Source: JAEXOD01 sp963663265
GTDB lineage: Bacteria; Bacteroidota; Ignavibacteria; Ignavibacteriales; Melioribacteraceae
Reading direction: 5' to 3'
Assembly (NCBI GenBank): GCA_963663265.2
Contig: CAXXXM010000002.1
Location: 62,001-126,000 of the forward strand
DNA: 64,000 bases
Shown here: positions 14,803 to 24,593 of the stretch, piece by piece
How the letters are laid out: each line of letters starts with the position of its first letter
Position numbering within the stretch: position 1 is the first letter of the stretch
Notes under the pieces: generated by a model
Databases searched by the model: none
The model's input: the letters and a program-made list of their open reading frames with translations, nothing else
What the model was told of the DNA's origin: nothing
Translations under genes and position numbers: made by a program

Positions 14803-17298
14803 TTACTTAGTCTTTTTATTGCTTAATAATTCATCAATTTTGTTAAACTTGTAACCCTTATTAATAAAATTAGTTAATATTTCATCTAAATGATTATACA
14901 GTTTGTCAGTTCTTCTTGGGTCGGTTCCAAAGTGCATTAATAAAATAAAACCATTCAGCCCGTTATCATTTTCATATTTATACAATTTTTTAAGTAATTC
15001 CTCGCTTGAATAATACTTGCTCCCTTCAACGGGAATAGTCCAATCTTGATTAATTCCGGTACCGGGAGTGATATTAACTACTTGAATGCCAATCTCTTCA
15101 CTCCACTTACATATCTGTCCATTATGCCATTCATAAGGAGGCAGATAATACTTTGCATCTTCTTTATTAATACCAAATTTTGCCATTTCTTTGTAATTAT
15201 CATCAATATCAGCAAACAACTCTTCTTTTGATACTAATGTTGAATCTCTATTCCCCCAATCGTTATATAAAATATGCTTGTTAGAGTGAGCACCAACATA
15301 ATTACCATTATCTATTAATTTTTCTATCAACGGTTTATATTCTTCGTTTCTATAAAAATCACCTGTAAAGAAAAATGAAGCTTTTATATTATGTTTATTC
15401 AAAGCATTAATAATTACATCAGCACCATCGGCAAATTCATGAGCTGTAAATACTAAACTAATCTCTTTTTTAGCTTTATCACCACGAATGATTGCACCAT
15501 TATTTACCGTATACTTTTCTTCACTCTTATATTGGTTCCCCAAATTTTGCATTTCACCCAAATAATAGGTCAAACTTGCTGTACCATCCATAGTTGGTTC
15601 GTTAGTTGAATAATCTCCAAAATCATCGTGATAAACAACCAGATCGGATTGGAAATCTTTATATTCATCACCATTAACAATTTGCAACCATTTAAGATTA
15701 TTAAAAATAGCACCATAAACCGGTCCATCAACTAAGCCACCACTTAACTTATAATTATACAAATGAGCTAACGAAGAATGGGGATCTAATGGATATTTTC
15801 CATCATCCGGCAAGCCAATAACCATACTTACTCCCCATGGATTACACCCAAATAACCAGTCGCGTAATGATGTTTCCATTTCCAAAAACTTTGAATTATT
15901 TGATGACTTAAAGTATAATCTGCTTAATGTTATTGCTGCCGATACAAAATTATTTGAGCACCAAACAAACGGAATCCCAATAAAAAACGGATTATTAATT
16001 CCTCGTTCATAAATTTTAGTTAAGCCTTCTTCCATATTAGAATTAAATAATAAGGCATTCTCCTTGGATAGCTGGGCACCTAAATAATTGGATAAATTTA
16101 CAAAAGGATAATACTGATAATGCTTAACAGTATCTTTACCCATCCATGGTGTAAAATGCTCTTCTTTTGAGTAGTTAACTGCATCAGCCAAATATTCAGA
16201 ATTATTAGTCAATTTATATAACTGAATTGCTGCCAGCTGCATATCATCAACCCAATTTTCCTCTTCATAAAAATAAGGGGCTTTACCTGGAGCAGTTTGA
16301 CAGTAACCGGGATATTTTTTTGCAAACTCGTAGGCAGAAACAGCTTTATTAAAAAGCTTTTCGGAAAATTCACTATCAAATTCCTTAAATAAAACAGCTC
16401 CTAAAGCAAACGTACTTGCATATTTTGCTACCGATGAAGAAACGCCGGTTGTCCTGTTTTTATAATTATAAACTCCTTGAATTTTGCCATTAATAAAATA
16501 AACAGGTCTTTCTAAACCTTTTCCATAATTAGCAGAATCCTTTGTTGGCAATCTAAAACCGGCATGATCTCTATCATCCGCAATCTGGTTATAATACTCC
16601 TCATCATTTGGGTTCATTTTCAACAACCAATCCAAACCCCATTTCGCTTCATCCAAAATATCAGGAATTTTGTTTTTACCTAACTGCCCATTTTTATTAT
16701 ATTCATCATTAAATGCAGCAGGATTTTCTTGATAAGCAAACATCATTTGGTAAGCGGTGGTTGCCGAAGTTGTTAAGTATTGAAGATAATCACTTGCATC
16801 GTGCCAGCCCCCCGTTACGTCTATATGTAAGGAATCTTGCTCTCCTTTGTAAATAATAAATCCATCATGAGTATGACACGAATCATTCAAAAACGGGTTA
16901 AACCCACATCTTTGCTGCCTTAAGTAATTTAACAAATAATCAGAACTTCCATTATAAACATCATTACCAATTTTAAAATCAGGGGATTTGTATTTACCCG
17001 CTTTTATATAATAAGTACCAATTTTGGTAAGAGTAGAAAAATCTAATCTGTAAGCTTGAGTAAATGCTGCATACTTACCATATTTTTTTACTTTAGAGGA
17101 TGTTAAGACAACTTTATCATTAAAGGAATTAATCACTTCAAATTCATTAACATCTGTTTCAACTTTCAGCAACAGAACTGCATTTTTAATATCATTTGTT
17201 AAATAACCAATTTGGTTAATTCTAATCCAACCGTTTTCTTCAGAAAATATTTGAAGATTGAACATAAAAACTAAAATTAATACTAAACATTTTTTCAT
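14803..17298 (-). CDS. Secreted GH9 cellulase fused to a polysaccharide deacetylase-like (NodB/CE4) domain
   Basis: 831 residues. A signal peptide (1-19) is followed by an Ig-like CelD_N domain (about 22-108). The GH9 (alpha/alpha)6 domain spans about 113-590, with catalytic Asp residues in GGWHDASDY (Asp167, Asp170), the DPHSSLAHLYNYKLSGGLVDG region, and the proton donor Glu567 in STNEPTMDG. The C-terminal domain (about 612-825) resembles NodB deacetylases: AHSNKH (670-675), a PPYEW motif and LLMHFGTDPRR. Its first motif reads FTAHEFADG instead of the usual TFDDG, so metal binding may differ. It probably attacks beta-glucans outside the cytoplasm, while the second domain may remove acetyl groups. 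No type IX sorting tail is present. It stands alone between repeat region B and a divergent gene. Confidence 0.92.
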   Translation of the reverse strand: MKKCLVLILVFMFNLQIFSEENGWIRINQIGYLTNDIKNAVLLLKVETDVNEFEVINSFNDKVVLTSSKVKKYGKYAAFTQAYRLDFSTLTKIGTYYIKAGKYKSPDFKIGNDVYNGSSDYLLNYLRQQRCGFNPFLNDSCHTHDGFIIYKGEQDSLHIDVTGGWHDASDYLQYLTTSATTAYQMMFAYQENPAAFNDEYNKNGQLGKNKIPDILDEAKWGLDWLLKMNPNDEEYYNQIADDRDHAGFRLPTKDSANYGKGLERPVYFINGKIQGVYNYKNRTTGVSSSVAKYASTFALGAVLFKEFDSEFSEKLFNKAVSAYEFAKKYPGYCQTAPGKAPYFYEEENWVDDMQLAAIQLYKLTNNSEYLADAVNYSKEEHFTPWMGKDTVKHYQYYPFVNLSNYLGAQLSKENALLFNSNMEEGLTKIYERGINNPFFIGIPFVWCSNNFVSAAITLSRLYFKSSNNSKFLEMETSLRDWLFGCNPWGVSMVIGLPDDGKYPLDPHSSLAHLYNYKLSGGLVDGPVYGAIFNNLKWLQIVNGDEYKDFQSDLVVYHDDFGDYSTNEPTMDGTASLTYYLGEMQNLGNQYKSEEKYTVNNGAIIRGDKAKKEISLVFTAHEFADGADVIINALNKHNIKASFFFTGDFYRNEEYKPLIEKLIDNGNYVGAHSNKHILYNDWGNRDSTLVSKEELFADIDDNYKEMAKFGINKEDAKYYLPPYEWHNGQICKWSEEIGIQVVNITPGTGINQDWTIPVEGSKYYSSEELLKKLYKYENDNGLNGFILLMHFGTDPRRTDKLYNHLDEILTNFINKGYKFNKIDELLSNKKTK

Positions 17299-17389
17299 AA
17301 TATCACAACTTTGTTAATAATCACTTTAAATTAATTACTCAAAAGTTTAATTTACAAAATAAAATAAATTTATGATAGAGCGATGTGTT

Positions 17390-18424
17390 ATGAAAAGAAA
17401 AATTGTTATTCTTACAGAAGGTTACACTAATCCACATTTTGGAAAAACAGCAAGAAATTTAATTTATTATAAACCTGACGAAGTAGTTGCTTTATTTGAT
17501 AGAAACTTAGTCGGTAAATATGCCTTTGAATTTTTAGGGGTTGGAAAAGACATTCCAATTATTGGAAACCTTGAAAGTGCCAAAGATGCAAACACTTTAC
17601 TTATTGGAGTGGCTACTGGGGGAGGAAGAATTTCAGAAAGCTATATTGAAATTATCTTACAAGCAATTAAAAATGGTTGGAATATTATCTCCGGTTTACA
17701 TGATTTTGTATCAGATATTGATATTTTGGTTGATGAAGCAAAAATTTCGGGCTCAAATATTTGGGACATACGTAAAAATTCATTTAATAAAGTTGTTAAT
17801 CGAAAAGGAATTAATAATAATTGTTTAAGAATTCAAACTGTTGGAAACGATTGCAGTCTGGGCAAAATGGTCACCAGTATTGAAATAAATAAAAAACTTA
17901 TTGAAAAAGGGTATAAAAGCAAATTTGTTGCAACAGGACAAACAGGAATTCTTATTGAAGGAGATGGATTACCAATTGATTGTATAAAAGGCGATTTTAT
18001 TAATGGAGCGGCCGAACAGTTAGTTTTAGATAATCAAAATAATGACATAATGATTATTGAAGGACAAGGTAGTTTAATTCATCCCCGTTATTCGTCGGTT
18101 ACACTTGGATTGTTACATGGAGCCTTACCCCATGCATTAATTATGTGCTACGAAATGGGAAGGAAAAACATTGTTGGCTTCGATAATATTTTAATTCCGG
18201 ATTTGCAAGATGTGATAAACATTTATGAAAATATGGCAAATATTATGTTACCATGTAAAGTAATTGGAATAGCAATTAATGGTAGACATTTTACACAAGC
18301 GGAAGTTGATAAAGAAGCCGAAAGAATAACAACAAAATATAATCTGCCGGCGTGTGATGTAATAAAACATGGAGCAGATATTTTAGCTGATGCAATTATT
18401 AAAGAAAAATCAAAAAGCAATTAA
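17390..18424 (+). CDS. DUF1611 family P-loop protein (DgcN-like)
   Basis: About 344 residues from ATG 17390 (an in-frame ATG at 17372 is the alternative; neither has a strong ribosome binding site, but the family usually begins close to KRKIVILTEGY). The N-terminal Rossmann-like part contains GVATGGGR. A P-loop follows in VGNDCSLGKMVTS, then IIEGQGSLIHPRYSSVTLGLLHG. Members called DgcN act in D-glutamate breakdown as N-acetyltransferases together with a DgcA racemase. No enolase-superfamily racemase gene is next to it here, so that role is only possible. It converges with the YwqK-like gene and overlaps it by 15 bases. Confidence 0.85.
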   Translation: MKRKIVILTEGYTNPHFGKTARNLIYYKPDEVVALFDRNLVGKYAFEFLGVGKDIPIIGNLESAKDANTLLIGVATGGGRISESYIEIILQAIKNGWNIISGLHDFVSDIDILVDEAKISGSNIWDIRKNSFNKVVNRKGINNNCLRIQTVGNDCSLGKMVTSIEINKKLIEKGYKSKFVATGQTGILIEGDGLPIDCIKGDFINGAAEQLVLDNQNNDIMIIEGQGSLIHPRYSSVTLGLLHGALPHALIMCYEMGRKNIVGFDNILIPDLQDVINIYENMANIMLPCKVIGIAINGRHFTQAEVDKEAERITTKYNLPACDVIKHGADILADAIIKEKSKSN

Positions 18425-19468
18425 GAAGAAATATGCCATATAAATAATAAAAATTGTAATTAAAGCAATCAAAACATAATTCATTGTTCTGATAGTTTTT
18501 TCTTTAAATGTTAATTCAGGTTCTTTAACAATTGTTTCTGTTTTTTCTTCCTCTTTTCGTTCAACCTCTTTTTCACAAACCCCATCGGCAAAAATCAATT
18601 CTTTAACTAATTTTCCGTTAGAATCATATAGCTTATTTGTACCATGCTTTCTCCCCTCAACATAATTAATTTCTTCTTTAATAATTCCATTTTCATAAAA
18701 TAACTGAGTTAAACCTTCTTCTTTACCATCTTTATAATTTTTGGTTCCGTATAAAGCACCACTTTTATAAAAGAATTTATTATTACCATTAGGAGCCCCC
18801 TCAAAAAAATTCCATTCTTCTTTTATTCCGCCACTATCATAAAAAGTTCTGGTAATACCGCTACGTATATCATCTATACAATCTTCTTGAATTTTTAAGG
18901 TACCATTACTATAATAAATTTTTGTTGTTCCGTTTTTTTTCCCATCTTTATATTGCACCTCAGCTTTAAGCTGTCCATTTTCATAGTAATATTTTGCTAA
19001 ACCACTTGGTACATTATCCTCATATAAAATTTCTTTTATTTTATTGCCACGCTCATCATACATAATGTAAGGACCGCTTTTACCACCTCTTTCATATGTA
19101 GTTACTTCAAGCAATTGTCCATTTTCGCTAAATATTTTTTCCTGCCAATGAATTTTACCTTCAACGTAATACTTTTGACTTTGCACTTTCCCATTTGCAT
19201 GATAAGTTAAAGCCATGCCGCTCCGTTTTTCAAACTCTTCTTTATCAAAATACAAAACCTTAGGCGAGCCATCTGTTATATAGTTTATAATTTCAACAAG
19301 AACACCTTGTTCAGTATAAACTTTTTCTTTAAGCAGTTTTTTACCATCGGTAAAATATTTTTCGGACTTAATTTTACCATTTGGATAATAAATAATCTCC
19401 GGAAGATAATAATCCGATTCCTTTTCTAAATAATGATGAGTAAGATTTGGATAATCCATTTTTTCCAC
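18410..19468 (-). CDS. YwqK-like MORN-variant repeat protein with C-terminal membrane anchor
   Basis: 352 residues. Residues about 20-295 are some twelve repeats of about 22-24 residues, each with a core such as YYENGQLKAEVQYKDGKKNG, the MORN-like repeat of the YwqK family. A charged Lys/Glu-rich linker (about 296-320) is followed by one hydrophobic segment at the extreme C-terminus (about 328-350), making it a tail-anchored protein with the repeats in the cytoplasm. There is no signal peptide. Some YwqK relatives are annotated as antitoxins, but no toxin gene is adjacent, so I give no function. GTGGAAAAA before the ATG serves as a ribosome binding site. Confidence 0.88.
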   Translation of the reverse strand: MEKMDYPNLTHHYLEKESDYYLPEIIYYPNGKIKSEKYFTDGKKLLKEKVYTEQGVLVEIINYITDGSPKVLYFDKEEFEKRSGMALTYHANGKVQSQKYYVEGKIHWQEKIFSENGQLLEVTTYERGGKSGPYIMYDERGNKIKEILYEDNVPSGLAKYYYENGQLKAEVQYKDGKKNGTTKIYYSNGTLKIQEDCIDDIRSGITRTFYDSGGIKEEWNFFEGAPNGNNKFFYKSGALYGTKNYKDGKEEGLTQLFYENGIIKEEINYVEGRKHGTNKLYDSNGKLVKELIFADGVCEKEVERKEEEKTETIVKEPELTFKEKTIRTMNYVLIALITIFIIYMAYFFLIAF

Positions 19469-19558
19469 AGATAATTATTTGCAATATTTTTAAAGATAAA
19501 TTAGAATATAATAATAATCAACTACTTTTTATGAGTTTTTGTTCTAAATTTACTTTAT

Positions 19559-19594
19559 AAAAGCTGTTTACAAACTTAATTGAAAACAGCTTTT
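19559..19594. terminator. Probable bidirectional terminator downstream of cysK
   Basis: An 11-bp perfect stem pairs 19559-19569 (AAAAGCTGTTT) with 19584-19594, with a 14-base loop. T-rich sequence flanks both sides. On the minus strand it lies just after cysK. Confidence 0.6.
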
Positions 19595-19632
19595 TATTAA
19601 TTATTGTAATTATTAGTTATAAATAGATTAAA

Positions 19633-20544
19633 TTAAAACAATCCTTCAACAGATAAATACCTTTCACCGGTATCGTAGTTAAAGGTTAAAATGGTTTTAC
19701 CGGCAGGAATTTCGGCAAGTTTTTTATTAATTGCTGCTAAGCTTGCACCAGTAGAAATGCCAACTAAAGCACCTTCAAGTTTTGCACAGTTTGCAGCAAA
19801 TTCGTAAGCATCGTTTTTGCTAACCGTTATTGCACCATCAAGCAAATCAACTTTTAGGTTTCTTGGAATAAATCCAGCTCCAATCCCTTGTAAAGGATGA
19901 GGATTAGGCATACCACCGCTTATTACGGGCGATAGTTCCGGTTCAACTGCAAATACTTGTATTGAAGGAAATTTTTCTTTTAACACTTGAGCCACCCCGC
20001 TAATATGACCACCGGTTCCAACACCTGTAATTAAATAATCAATTCCATCCGGAAAATCTTCAATAATTTCTTGTGCGGTATATTTAATATGAACATCATT
20101 ATTATCTGGATTTTCAAACTGTTGAGGCATCCACGCATTATCTTTTTCTTTTAACAAATCATATGCTTTTGCAATTGCTCCTTTCATTCCTTTTTCGCGA
20201 GGGGTAAGTTCAAAAGATGCACCATAAGCAGCCATTAATTTTCTACGTTCAATTGACATAGATTCTGGCATAACCAATATTAACTTATAACCTTTTACAG
20301 CACAAACCATTGCCAAACCAACACCTGTATTTCCTGATGTAGGTTCAATAATTATAGTATCTTTGCTTATTTCTCCCCTTTTTTCTGCTTCTTCTATCAT
20401 GTTTAATGCTATTCTATCTTTAATGCTTCCTCCCGGATTGCACTTTTCAAGCTTCATATAAACATTGTGGTTTGCAGGGAATAATTTATTTAATTTGAGT
20501 ACAGGTGTTTTTCCAACAAGTTCCAAGATATTTGTTACTTTCAT
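19633..20544 (-). CDS. cysK: Cysteine synthase A (O-acetylserine sulfhydrylase)
   Basis: 303 residues; PLP enzyme that replaces the acetyl group of O-acetyl-L-serine with sulfide to give L-cysteine. The PLP lysine lies in NPGGSIKDRIALNM, the substrate loop is PTSGNTG, the phosphate-binding loop is TGVGTGGHISG, and ISTGASLAA is near the C-terminus. A strong AAGGAGT ribosome binding site precedes the ATG. It starts 12 bases after cysE, so O-acetylserine is made and used by one operon, and the two proteins may form the cysteine synthase complex. Confidence 0.97.
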   Translation of the reverse strand: MKVTNILELVGKTPVLKLNKLFPANHNVYMKLEKCNPGGSIKDRIALNMIEEAEKRGEISKDTIIIEPTSGNTGVGLAMVCAVKGYKLILVMPESMSIERRKLMAAYGASFELTPREKGMKGAIAKAYDLLKEKDNAWMPQQFENPDNNDVHIKYTAQEIIEDFPDGIDYLITGVGTGGHISGVAQVLKEKFPSIQVFAVEPELSPVISGGMPNPHPLQGIGAGFIPRNLKVDLLDGAITVSKNDAYEFAANCAKLEGALVGISTGASLAAINKKLAEIPAGKTILTFNYDTGERYLSVEGLF

Positions 20545-20556
20545 TTTTACTCCTTA

Positions 20557-21387
20557 CTAAATGTTAAAGTCTAATAATTCGGCTGTAATTCCATTATTTT
20601 TAAAACCAACTTTACTTCTATTATAAACAATTGAGTTTGGTGGTACACTTTCAGTAACCCAAACGTTCCCACCTATTGTACTATTACTTCCAACAATCGT
20701 TTTACCCCCAAGAATTACAGCTTGAGAGTAAATTACTACTCCATCTTCAATGGTTGGATGACGTTTTGAATTTGCCAATCTTTTTTCAACACTTAATGCA
20801 CCTAATGTAACTCCTTGATAAATTTTTACATTATTTCCAATTTTTGTAGTTTCACCAATTACAATTCCGGTTCCATGATCTATGCAAAAAGATTCGCCAA
20901 TTTCAGCACCGGGATGAATATCAATACCCGTATTTTGATGTGCATACTCAGAAAGAATCCTTGGCAAAACAGGAACTTTTAACAAATAAAGTTCATGGGC
21001 AAAACGATAAATCGTAATAGCTAAAAATCCAGGATAAGCTAAAATCACTTCGTTAATACTGTATGCAGCGGGATCGCCTTTATAAATAGCTTCGGCATCA
21101 AGCTGGAGTTTTGAATATACTTCCGGAATTTTTTTAAAAAAGTGGTCTGATATTTCCTGTATTTCAAGTTTTTGTTCAAAAGCCAAAGAATTAAGCAAGT
21201 GCTTTAGCTCCATCTTAAGAAGGTTTAACTCCGCTTGTATTTCCGTTTCATCATAATATACTTTGTCCGAAAACTGAGGAAACAAAAGCTGTAAAAGCTC
21301 ATCAATGTAATTTTGAGCTTCCTTTTTTAATGGCAAACCACATGTGTGTTTGCTTCTTGCTTTAAATAGTGTATTTGAAAATTCCAT
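20557..21387 (-). CDS. cysE: Serine O-acetyltransferase (EpsC/CysE type)
   Basis: 276 residues; transfers acetyl from acetyl-CoA to L-serine, the first step of cysteine synthesis. A long helical N-terminal region (about 1-150) is followed by a left-handed beta-helix of hexapeptide repeats: TGIDIHPGAEIGESFCIDHG with the catalytic His pair (the other in KRHPTIEDGV), then VGSNSTIGGNVWV. The C-terminus ends in LDFNI; a terminal Ile is the usual CysK-docking residue. It heads the cysE-cysK operon. No T-box or SAM riboswitch is visible upstream. Confidence 0.95.
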   Translation of the reverse strand: MEFSNTLFKARSKHTCGLPLKKEAQNYIDELLQLLFPQFSDKVYYDETEIQAELNLLKMELKHLLNSLAFEQKLEIQEISDHFFKKIPEVYSKLQLDAEAIYKGDPAAYSINEVILAYPGFLAITIYRFAHELYLLKVPVLPRILSEYAHQNTGIDIHPGAEIGESFCIDHGTGIVIGETTKIGNNVKIYQGVTLGALSVEKRLANSKRHPTIEDGVVIYSQAVILGGKTIVGSNSTIGGNVWVTESVPPNSIVYNRSKVGFKNNGITAELLDFNI

Positions 21388-21579
21388 ATTGTGAGATTAT
21401 TTTATCTATATAAATTTACTTAATTAGTTAATTAAAAATATAACATTTCTAAAATTAAGTGCAATAATTAAAAGTTTTTTTTATCTTTATAGTTAGTTAA
21501 TTTTATTTATGCTATTTAACTACTTTATTTATTATAACAGAGTTTAGTTAAATAAAGTTTTATTCAAATGAGGTAAAAA

Positions 21580-22380
21580 ATGAGAATGATTATTAATAAT
21601 CTGGCAGTATATGAATTTGGCAACAGAGAAATGCCCACAATTATATTTATTCATGGATTCCCTTTTGATTACAGGATGTGGGAAAATCAGATTAATTTTT
21701 TACAAAATGATTATCATATTATCGCTTATGATTGCAGGGGTTTAGGTCAAAGTTATGTTGGCGATGGTCAATATACTATGGAAGCTTATGTAAACGACCT
21801 GTTTTCTATTGTTACTGAATTAAATATTGAAAAACCAATTTTGTGTGGACTTTCAATGGGGGGGTATATTGCCTTTAGAGCCGTTGAAAGAGAAGAAGCA
21901 AAATTAGGTGGAGTTATTTTTTGCGATACAAAACCATACGCTGATGATGATACTGCTAAACTAAAACGTGCTAATGCCATTAATATGATTAATGTTGAAG
22001 GTTTAGAAAAATTTGTTGAATTTTTCATTCCAACTACTTTATGGGATGATACAATAAACAATAACCAATCCTTATACAAAACCTTATTATGGCGTTCAAA
22101 AAGCCATAATCCTCAAGGGGTTAAAGGAGCACAATATGCAATACTCAGTAGAACAAACACCGAGAATTATCTTAAAAAAATTAAAATCCCAACTTTGTTT
22201 ATCTGCGGAGCATACGACAAATTAACAGCACCAATTGAAATGGAAAAATATCATAAAAAAGTAAAAAAATCAGAATTTGCTGAAATTCCAAATGCCGGAC
22301 ATTTATCGCCATTGGAAAATCCTGATTATGTAAATGGAATATTAAAAGATTTTTTAGATAGAAGAATAAAAAAGATATAA
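21580..22380 (+). CDS. Alpha/beta hydrolase
   Basis: 266 residues, cytosolic, single alpha/beta-hydrolase fold. The oxyanion motif is FIHGFPFDYRMW; the nucleophile elbow GLSMGG gives Ser; the acid is probably Asp in GAYDKLTAP; the His is in NAGHLSPLENP. This order matches the 3-oxoadipate enol-lactonase/esterase-like group, but no catabolic partner genes are nearby, so the substrate is open. An ATGAGGTAAAAA leader gives a good ribosome binding site. It converges on the cyclase gene with only 3 bases between the stops. Confidence 0.9.
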   Translation: MRMIINNLAVYEFGNREMPTIIFIHGFPFDYRMWENQINFLQNDYHIIAYDCRGLGQSYVGDGQYTMEAYVNDLFSIVTELNIEKPILCGLSMGGYIAFRAVEREEAKLGGVIFCDTKPYADDDTAKLKRANAINMINVEGLEKFVEFFIPTTLWDDTINNNQSLYKTLLWRSKSHNPQGVKGAQYAILSRTNTENYLKKIKIPTLFICGAYDKLTAPIEMEKYHKKVKKSEFAEIPNAGHLSPLENPDYVNGILKDFLDRRIKKI

Positions 22381-22383
22381 ATT

Positions 22384-24588
22384 CTATTTGGTCTGCATTT
22401 TATAAACCCCATCCCAGTGTTGGGGTTTTGCTATTTTTAGAGTAACAATTCTTTCAAGTATTACTTTGGCAGGTGTATCGTTATATTTGGTATAAAACTG
22501 GCTCAATAATTCCTCAGCTTTATCCCACTGCCCAAGATAATAGTATTGCAAACCATTTTCATACTCAAATATTTTTTGTTTTATTTCAGTAACATTAATA
22601 TTTATATCAGAGGTTTTACCAATTAATTCAAAAATAACTACGCTATTAGATTTCCCTTTAACCGCAACTTTATCAAGCTCTCTAACAATAAAATCATCAT
22701 TAAGATACTTTCTGGTCGATTCTGAAATAACTATGTCAGTACCATATAACTTGTTAATAGCTTCCAAGCGAGAAGCTAAATTCATATTATCACCAATTCC
22801 GGTATAATCAAACAATTGTTCGCTCCCCATATTACCGCAAATCATTACACCGGAATTAAGCCCAAAGCGAGTTTTTGCACTTTTAAAATTTTCATTTGGC
22901 GAAGCTGCAATTATTTGCTGCGACATATTTTTCATTGCAAGTACACATTCACAAGCAACAACGGCATGATTTTCCAAATTAACAGGAACGCCAAATAAAG
23001 AAACAATAGCATCCCCAATATATTTATCTAACATTCCCCCTTTATCAATTACAACTTGAGTTAGTGCAGTCATATATCGTTTTAAGAAATCAGTAAGTTC
23101 ACTTGGAGATATTTTTTCACTTATGTTAGTGAAGTTTTGAATATCGGAAAAAAGGGCTGTAACATTTTTAACTTCTCCTCCCATAGTTAATTTTTCGGGA
23201 TGTTCCAACATTTCGTTAATAATTGAAGAAGATACATATTTTGCAAAGGTCTTTTTTATTTTTTGTTTTTCCTTAAATTCAGTTTGATACTTAAATACCA
23301 ATACTGAAATAAAGGCTAAAACCTCAAACGATATTAAATAACTTTGATTCATAAGAATATTATATAATTCCAAAATAAAATTACATCCAATTAATATAAT
23401 TGAGGCAATAACCGGAAAAAGAATAATATTCCAGATTAGATTAAATCTTTGAAATATTAAAAGTAAAAAGGTAATTACAAAAATCCAAAGCAAGTATCTT
23501 TGATAATCACTTAAATAACCAATAAAGTTATTTTGAATTGCATTATAAATAAAAGTTGCATGCAGCTCAATACCGGGGTAATTATCATCAATCGGAATAG
23601 TCTTTAAATCACGTAAACCAATAGCAGAACTACCTATCAACACAATTTTACCATCAAAAAATGATGGGTCAATTCGTTTACGAACAACATCGCTGAATGA
23701 AATATATCTAAACTGCTTTTTCTTTCCATAATAGTTCAATGTGGTTTTACCGGTTTCATCAATAGGAATTTTAAGTTTCAAATTTCCATTGCTGAATAAA
23801 TTGGCGGTATTACTTTCAAAACCAACAGAATCAATTTTGTAATAATCCAACATACACTGCATACTAAAATTAACGACTAAATATTCCCCATATATAAAAA
23901 AAGTATCAAAATGACGTGTTGTTCCATCATCATCAGGCGAAATATGAGCAAACCCCAGTTTATAACTTGAATTAGCTAAAGAAGGGATTGGGAAAATTGG
24001 TAAGTTAAGCCTTTTAAATGCTGGGATATATTTTGTAGAATCGATTTTGAATTTAGTAAGATTTTCCGGTAATTCAACCTCTACAAATTCATTAACATTA
24101 AAATCATCAAATGCTCCAAGAACTGTATTATTGGCTCTTTTTAATGCAGCAGCAAACTCTTGTTCTGTATCAAGATTACTAATAACTTGTTCAAGTATAA
24201 CAGAATCGATTTTAATTTTGCTTTTCAGATTTTCAACATATAAATTAACGATGTTTTTATTTAGTCTATCGTTTTCGGTAAAAAATATATCAAATGCTAT
24301 GTAATTTGCCCCACCTGAAACTACATAATCAACAACTCTTCCATAATACTCAAGGGGCCAAGATGAGAACCGCCCTAATTTAGTGATACTCTTTTCATCA
24401 ATATCAACAACAACAATATCATTAATTTTCTTATCTTCATACTGATTTACATTAAAATGCAAATCGTTAAAAAATAAGTCGGCTCGAGCCAAAAAAGACT
24501 TAATAAAAGGAATTTGTACGAATAATAAAAAGATTATTAGACATACAAAATAAAACTTTATGAACGGTAAAATTTTTTCCGTCTTCAT
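22384..24588 (-). CDS. CHASE2-domain class III adenylate/guanylate cyclase
   Basis: 734 residues. One membrane segment near the N-terminus (about 10-28), an extracytoplasmic CHASE2 sensor (about 30-355, with VVVDIDEKSITKLGRFSSWPLEYY), three membrane segments (about 363-445), then the cyclase domain (about 475-655). Metal-binding Asp residues lie in ALFSDIQNFT and KYIGDAIVSLFG; the substrate-specificity Lys and Asp/Thr region is in MLDKYIGDA and DYTGIGDNMNLASRLE, which favours ATP and cAMP. A short TPR-like tail follows (about 675-725). It is the last gene of an operon with a FecR-like and an NHL/TPR protein, 5 bases after the former. It probably converts an envelope signal into a cyclic nucleotide. 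Confidence 0.95.
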   Translation of the reverse strand: MKTEKILPFIKFYFVCLIIFLLFVQIPFIKSFLARADLFFNDLHFNVNQYEDKKINDIVVVDIDEKSITKLGRFSSWPLEYYGRVVDYVVSGGANYIAFDIFFTENDRLNKNIVNLYVENLKSKIKIDSVILEQVISNLDTEQEFAAALKRANNTVLGAFDDFNVNEFVEVELPENLTKFKIDSTKYIPAFKRLNLPIFPIPSLANSSYKLGFAHISPDDDGTTRHFDTFFIYGEYLVVNFSMQCMLDYYKIDSVGFESNTANLFSNGNLKLKIPIDETGKTTLNYYGKKKQFRYISFSDVVRKRIDPSFFDGKIVLIGSSAIGLRDLKTIPIDDNYPGIELHATFIYNAIQNNFIGYLSDYQRYLLWIFVITFLLLIFQRFNLIWNIILFPVIASIILIGCNFILELYNILMNQSYLISFEVLAFISVLVFKYQTEFKEKQKIKKTFAKYVSSSIINEMLEHPEKLTMGGEVKNVTALFSDIQNFTNISEKISPSELTDFLKRYMTALTQVVIDKGGMLDKYIGDAIVSLFGVPVNLENHAVVACECVLAMKNMSQQIIAASPNENFKSAKTRFGLNSGVMICGNMGSEQLFDYTGIGDNMNLASRLEAINKLYGTDIVISESTRKYLNDDFIVRELDKVAVKGKSNSVVIFELIGKTSDININVTEIKQKIFEYENGLQYYYLGQWDKAEELLSQFYTKYNDTPAKVILERIVTLKIAKPQHWDGVYKMQTK
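22404..22428 (+). terminator. Possible terminator of the hydrolase inside the opposing gene's 3' end
   Basis: AAACCCCA (22404-22411) pairs with TGGGGTTT (22421-22428) around a 9-base loop, followed by T-rich sequence on the plus strand. It lies within the last codons of the opposing cyclase gene. Confidence 0.4.
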
Positions 24589-24593
24589 TTAAC

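Noticed and set aside
18410..19468. Toxin-antitoxin system based on the YwqK label
   Set aside because: No small toxin gene is adjacent and the protein is membrane-anchored; the label alone is not evidence.
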